From JABCZS01 sp041660525 (lineage in GTDB: Bacteria; Pseudomonadota; Gammaproteobacteria; JABCZS01), in the NCBI GenBank assembly GCA_041660525.1, contig JBAZWD010000011.1, forward strand, positions 1 to 64,000: a DNA stretch of 64,000 nt, given 5' to 3'. The number at the start of each line of letters is the position of its first letter. Positions within the stretch are counted from its first letter, which is position 1. A program made the translations under genes and the position numbers. The notes under the pieces are model-generated. The model did no database searches, had not been told where the DNA came from, and saw nothing but the letters and a program-made list of their open reading frames with translations. Shown here piece by piece: positions 60,372 to 64,000 of the stretch.

Positions 60372-60453
60372 ATTAAGCTCCATCACATTTGAGAATCTGC
60401 TCATTATAGTATTAAAATGCCCGTATGCTCAACTTTTTCGCTTACACATCAGA

Positions 60454-60761
60454 AATTTTAAATTTGCATGTTGAATATCCTACAATTGCTTGATAGTTCA
60501 CGGATCTGTCACCCCGCAAAAACTGCGTCTATGGCGTTTTTTAGAATATCATTGCATCACGCAGTTTTGTGCGGGGTCCGGTAAGTGCACCTGGCAAATG
60601 ACAGCAAGTATTTTGCCAGACCCCGCACAAAATTCCGCGAGAAATAGGTGTTCTAATTACCAAGATGGCGGAATTTTTGCGGGGTGACAGATCCGTGATT
60701 CTTAAATTTAGCGTGATAGAATCGAGCATTTGAAGGATATTCAACATGCAAATTTAAAATT
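60454..60761. repeat. Nested palindromic repeat element (308 bp)
   Basis: Three perfect inverted-repeat pairs are nested. The outer arms are 28 bp (60454-60481 / 60734-60761). The middle arms are 24 bp (60499-60522 / 60674-60697), including CACGGATCTGTCACCCCGC. The inner arms are 14 bp (60565-60578 / 60619-60632), with a further CTGGCAAA/TTTGCCAG hairpin inside. No coding frame of note. It fills the gap between the 40-aa gene and pabB. It looks like palindromic elements inserted into one another, or one long structured element. Confidence 0.85.
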
Positions 60762-60766
60762 GCTGC

Positions 60767-62188
60767 TTACATATTTAAAAACGGTCTAACCTTATCCAAG
60801 GTTTCTTGATACTCCAAATCAGCCTGTGAATCTTTAACGATACCACCGCCACCCCAGAAATAAAGATGATTATCATTAATGACTATGGTGCGTATTGCAA
60901 TGTTGGTATCCATTTGGCCATTAAAATTAATATACCCGATGCTGCCGCAATAAATATGGCGTTGGTGGGGTTCAAATTGATCAATAAGCTCCATAGCACG
61001 AATTTTAGGTGCGCCGGTAATGGAGCCGCCAGGAAAACAATCTCGCAATAAATCTATCGGTTGTTTATCTGCACGCAATTGTCCGCACACCGTACTGACG
61101 AGATGATGAACATTAGTAAAACTTTGTAGCTCGCATAATTTTGCAACATGAACAGAACCTGTAATACAACTTTTACCTAAATCATTGCGCATCAGATCAA
61201 CGATCATAATATTTTCCGCACGATTTTTTTCACTGTTTAATAACGTTTGTGCAGCTTGTTGATCTAAGATGGGATCGCTTTCGCGTTTTGCCGTGCCTTT
61301 AATAGGCATAGTGATCACTTCGCGATTATTTACGGTTAGAAAACGCTCTGGCGAGCAACTTAAAATTGCACCTTGCGGCATAGGAATATATGCTGAAAAA
61401 GGAGCGGGATTTTTTTCACGTAAATGTTGGTATAAATCCCAAGGATTTTCATCAAAAGTAGACTGCCAGCGTTGTGCGAAGTTAATTTGGTAGGTATCGC
61501 CTTGATTAATGTGTTGCATAATTTGTGTGAATTTTTCGCTGTATTGATCTTGTGTTAAATTGCTGCGCCTGTTATCCCCAGAGGGCGAAAGATTTTTCGC
61601 CCCTACGGATGGTGGATTATCCACATATAATGAATCGCCACTATCCGTAGGGGCGAAAAATCTTTCGCCCTCTGGGGATGCTGAGGTTAATCTATTTTTA
61701 ATTTCATGCCAATTTTCTGGGCAGCGATCTTTAGGTGGCATTAACAAATAAGTTTTCTTTTCCAAATGATCCACTATCACCGCCCATAAATAAATGCCTA
61801 CTGACATATCGGGCAAAGTAATATCATGAATGACAGTATCGGGTAGTTCCTCTAAACGCTGCTTTAAATCATAAGCAAAATAACCCAAAGCTCCACCGTT
61901 AAACGGTAAATGGGAATTGAACGCGGAATGTAACGCCAATTGTTGTTTAACTAAAGAAAAAGGATCAGCATCGCTTTGAATGGTGCCTTTAGGGCTGGTG
62001 ATGGTTGTTGTTTTTCCATAGGTTGTTAAATGTGAATAGGGTTGCGCGCTTAAAATATCGTAGCGGCCCAGCGTGCTTGCAGGCTTACAACTATCTAAAA
62101 AAACAGGCCAAGCTTCATTGCTGATTTGTTCAAAATAAATACAGCTATTTTCGTAATAGGGCAATTCAGTGAGATAAGAGGTCGACAT
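60767..62188 (-). CDS. pabB: Aminodeoxychorismate synthase component I (PabB) with inserted palindromic element
   Basis: This 473-aa chorismate-binding enzyme has an N-terminal domain (residues 1-165). The catalytic domain follows: GDTYQINFAQRW, SPERFLTVNNREVITMPIKG, NIMIVDLMRNDLGKSC, DCFPGGSITGAPKIRAMELI and YCGSIGYINFNGQMDTNIAI. The GSITGAPK motif and length favour PabB over TrpE. It makes aminodeoxychorismate for folate with PabA. Around residues 170-205 an in-frame 106-bp palindromic element adds about 35 residues (GERFFAPTD ... VGAKNLSP) at the domain boundary. The enzyme otherwise looks intact. Confidence 0.9.
   Translation of the reverse strand: MSTSYLTELPYYENSCIYFEQISNEAWPVFLDSCKPASTLGRYDILSAQPYSHLTTYGKTTTITSPKGTIQSDADPFSLVKQQLALHSAFNSHLPFNGGALGYFAYDLKQRLEELPDTVIHDITLPDMSVGIYLWAVIVDHLEKKTYLLMPPKDRCPENWHEIKNRLTSASPEGERFFAPTDSGDSLYVDNPPSVGAKNLSPSGDNRRSNLTQDQYSEKFTQIMQHINQGDTYQINFAQRWQSTFDENPWDLYQHLREKNPAPFSAYIPMPQGAILSCSPERFLTVNNREVITMPIKGTAKRESDPILDQQAAQTLLNSEKNRAENIMIVDLMRNDLGKSCITGSVHVAKLCELQSFTNVHHLVSTVCGQLRADKQPIDLLRDCFPGGSITGAPKIRAMELIDQFEPHQRHIYCGSIGYINFNGQMDTNIAIRTIVINDNHLYFWGGGGIVKDSQADLEYQETLDKVRPFLNM
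61574..61679. repeat. Palindromic GGGCGAAA-type repeat element inserted in pabB
   Basis: A 106-bp perfect palindrome with a short centre has 37-bp arms 61574-61610 and 61643-61679. The arms contain GGGCGAAAGATTTTTCGCCC then CTACGGAT. The core is shared with the element at 42269-42426. It is read through in frame by pabB on the minus strand. It also leaves an open frame on the plus strand, as expected of a palindrome. Confidence 0.93.
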
Positions 62189-62315
62189 GAGTCAATTATG
62201 CCTCAGTTTTTCATATTTTGTCAGTAAAAACTGTCAATCTTCTAAAATTTTGACTATAAATACAATTACATAATAATAAAATAATATATGGTTAACTAAC
62301 ATTAGAGGTGGTACC

Positions 62316-62948
62316 ATGATTCGTGTAGGTGATGAAGGCAGGAAAAATGTTGGTCTTGTAGATTCCATGCAAAACCATGCAGGTTTGCGTTTAGTGGGAT
62401 ATCTATTTTTTGTGATTTTTTTAGCTCAGGCCTTATGGATCTATCCCGCTTATCAAAAGTTTGAGCAACAAGAGTTGAATCGTTTAGGTTATACGGGCTT
62501 GGCTATTGTTGAAACCTTATTAACCCTAAATTCCGCAAATATTACCTCTGAAGAGTTAAAATCTTTAGGCGATACTCTAAGCCTAAATACCCCTCTAAAA
62601 GGTGCACGCGTTTATGATTTTAACGGGACATTAATCACTGAATTTGGTGAACTTCCTATGCACGAGGCTGCTGAGCTTCAAAAACCCATAGAAGAAGGTA
62701 ATCGGATTGAAATGGCCTGGGCGCCCCAAAATGCATTCACAGATTACTTAATTATTGCGCGTCTTGACAATAGTTATGTGAAAACTGCGGTCAATAACTT
62801 CCTAAGCTTTTTGCTTAAAATGGTTTTCAGCGTGACCTTTGTTTCTACTTTACTCCTCATGTGGCTATTGCGTAATCCAGGTTTTCGCCCTTGGTTGCAA
62901 AAAATAACCGGTATTGATCAATTAAAAGCCTCCCGCAAAGTACGTTAA
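62316..62948 (+). CDS. Membrane protein with periplasmic sensor-like domain
   Basis: This 210-aa protein has a first membrane helix at about 27-47 (LVGYLFFVIFLAQALWIYPA). An extracytoplasmic domain of about 115 residues follows (YTGLAIVETLLTLNSANITS ... LKGARVYDFNGTLITEFGEL). The second helix is at about 167-190. It ends with only about 25 cytoplasmic residues (WLQKITGIDQLKASRKVR). The topology is that of a chemoreceptor or sensor kinase input module without HAMP or output domain. RBS AGAGGTGG is good. It may be a partner subunit or truncated sensor. It lies 43 bp upstream of aspS. Confidence 0.6.
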   Translation: MIRVGDEGRKNVGLVDSMQNHAGLRLVGYLFFVIFLAQALWIYPAYQKFEQQELNRLGYTGLAIVETLLTLNSANITSEELKSLGDTLSLNTPLKGARVYDFNGTLITEFGELPMHEAAELQKPIEEGNRIEMAWAPQNAFTDYLIIARLDNSYVKTAVNNFLSFLLKMVFSVTFVSTLLLMWLLRNPGFRPWLQKITGIDQLKASRKVR

Positions 62949-62991
62949 TTGTTATAATATATCCTTTGTATTCAACGAAGGAGCATTTTTC

Positions 62992-64000
62992 ATGAGCATG
63001 CCCATGCGCAGTGGTTTTTGTGGGGAAGTCGGATTAGCACAATTAGACACGCAAGTTAAGCTTTGTGGCTGGGTACATGCCAGACGCGATCACGGTGGCG
63101 TAATATTTATTGATTTACGCGACAAGAAAGGTTTAGTACAAATTGTTGTTCGCCCAGAAGATACAGTCCTTTTTGAATTAGCCGAAAGTCTACGCGATGA
63201 ATGTGTCATCCAAGTGATAGGCACAGTTCATAAACGCCCCGCGGGTACTGAAAATGCCGATCGCTCAACCGGTCAAATCGAAGTCATTGCCAAAGATTTA
63301 ATCGTACTAAACCGCGCAAAAACACCGCCGTTTACGCCGGATATGCAACAAAACATTAGCGAAGAAGTGCGCTTAAAATATCGCTATATCGATATTCGCA
63401 GACCTGCGATGTTAAAACAATTACAATTGCGCGCCAAAGTATTAAGCGTTATTCGCAACTTTTTAGAAACACGCGAATTCCTAGAAGTGGAAACGCCTTG
63501 TTTAACGCGTACGACCCCAGAAGGTGCGCGTGATTATTTAGTGCCTAGCCGTCACGTTCCAGGTTCATTTTATGCGCTGCCGCAATCGCCACAGATATTT
63601 AAACAATTATTAATGGCCGGTGGCGTGGATCGTTATTATCAAATCGTACGTTGTTTTCGCGATGAAGATTTACGTGCCGATAGACAACCTGAATTTACCC
63701 AATTAGATATCGAGATGTCGTTTATCGAAGAAAACGATATCATGAATTTAATGGAAGAAATGATTCGTACAGTATTTAAATCGATTTTAAATATTGATTT
63801 CCCCAATCCATTCCCACGCATGACGTATGAAGAAGCCATGCGCAGATTTGGTAGCGATAAACCCGATTTACGTAATCCTTTAGAATTAGTGGATATCGCA
63901 GATTTAGTAAAAGACGTTGATTTTAAAGTATTCGCAGAGCCTGCACATGATAAGCTTGGTCGTGTTGCAGTTTTACGTTTACCTAATGGGATTAATTTAA
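62992..64000 (+). CDS. aspS: Aspartate--tRNA ligase, N-terminal part
   Basis: The reading frame is open to the right edge (336 residues). The OB-fold anticodon-binding domain reads KLCGWVHARRDHGGVIFIDL. The class II core includes RYIDIRRPAMLKQLQLRAKV, VETPCLTRTTPEGARDYLVP, LPQSPQIFKQLLMAGG, and motif 2 RCFRDEDLRADRQPEFTQLD. GAAGGAG lies 6 nt before the ATG. The His after RRD and the Gly in KRPAGTEN resemble non-discriminating AspRS enzymes that also charge tRNA-Asn. The 3' end is outside the window. Confidence 0.95.
   Translation, partial: MSMPMRSGFCGEVGLAQLDTQVKLCGWVHARRDHGGVIFIDLRDKKGLVQIVVRPEDTVLFELAESLRDECVIQVIGTVHKRPAGTENADRSTGQIEVIAKDLIVLNRAKTPPFTPDMQQNISEEVRLKYRYIDIRRPAMLKQLQLRAKVLSVIRNFLETREFLEVETPCLTRTTPEGARDYLVPSRHVPGSFYALPQSPQIFKQLLMAGGVDRYYQIVRCFRDEDLRADRQPEFTQLDIEMSFIEENDIMNLMEEMIRTVFKSILNIDFPNPFPRMTYEEAMRRFGSDKPDLRNPLELVDIADLVKDVDFKVFAEPAHDKLGRVAVLRLPNGINL

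Noticed and set aside
61560..61751. Plus-strand 63-codon frame inside pabB
   Set aside because: A mirror product of the palindromic insert; no RBS and fully inside an intact opposite-strand gene.

Overview
The window is about 64 kb of AT-rich DNA from a gammaproteobacterium. Housekeeping synteny, the fbpABC iron system, CsrA and RpoS linkage, and many eukaryote-like accessory proteins (ankyrin, Sel1, Smr-fusion and histone-deacetylase-like) point to the Legionellales/Coxiellaceae neighbourhood, that is, a host-associated or intracellular bacterium. The pairing of a histone-H1-like protein with a deacetylase-fold protein recalls intranuclear lineages such as Candidatus Berkiella. That placement is inference, not identification. 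A run of 10 N at 57560-57569 shows this is a draft scaffold.

Layout. 1-9.2 kb: divergent rsmI / lpoA-yraN-diaA-dolP (the E. coli yra order), then a GlcD-type FAD oxidase, an M14 peptidase, a cyclophilin-like lipoprotein, gltX and cysS. 9.2-12 kb: an outer-membrane barrel and a secreted Cys-repeat protein, ending at tRNA-Pro(GGG). 12-34 kb is the accessory region. It holds a broken integrase beside the tRNA; an ankyrin protein with an ADP-ribosyltransferase-like tail and an in-frame TGA; an H1-like protein; an HDAC-fold protein flanked by two IS6-like ends; an OMP pseudogene; a PAS-LuxR regulator; two CHMI-family paralogues; arsC; a 1403-aa helical protein; a TraB-like protein; two Smr fusion proteins; and a second ankyrin protein. 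It closes at tRNA-Arg(CCT). 34-42 kb: a thioesterase, pdxJ, a GST, an aromatic amino-acid permease, folD, and the Fur-controlled fbpABC operon. 42-59 kb: the conserved block ftsB-ispD-ispF-surE-yqaA-nlpD-rpoS, a candidate sRNA, mutS, pncC, recA-alaS, a HEPN/MNT toxin-antitoxin pair, lysC-csrA, acpS and wrbA. 59-64 kb: a helical hypothetical protein, acyP, a 40-aa membrane protein, a nested palindrome, pabB and aspS (running off the end).

Most noteworthy are: a palindromic repeat inserted in frame inside pabB, with an intergenic relative; the H1-like/HDAC pair whose deacetylase takes its C-terminus from an IS end; tandem Smr fusions; a GGA-rich candidate CsrA-titrating RNA after rpoS, in the same window as csrA; and a 308-bp nested palindrome before pabB. 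Functions were assigned by reading motifs; no database search was run.
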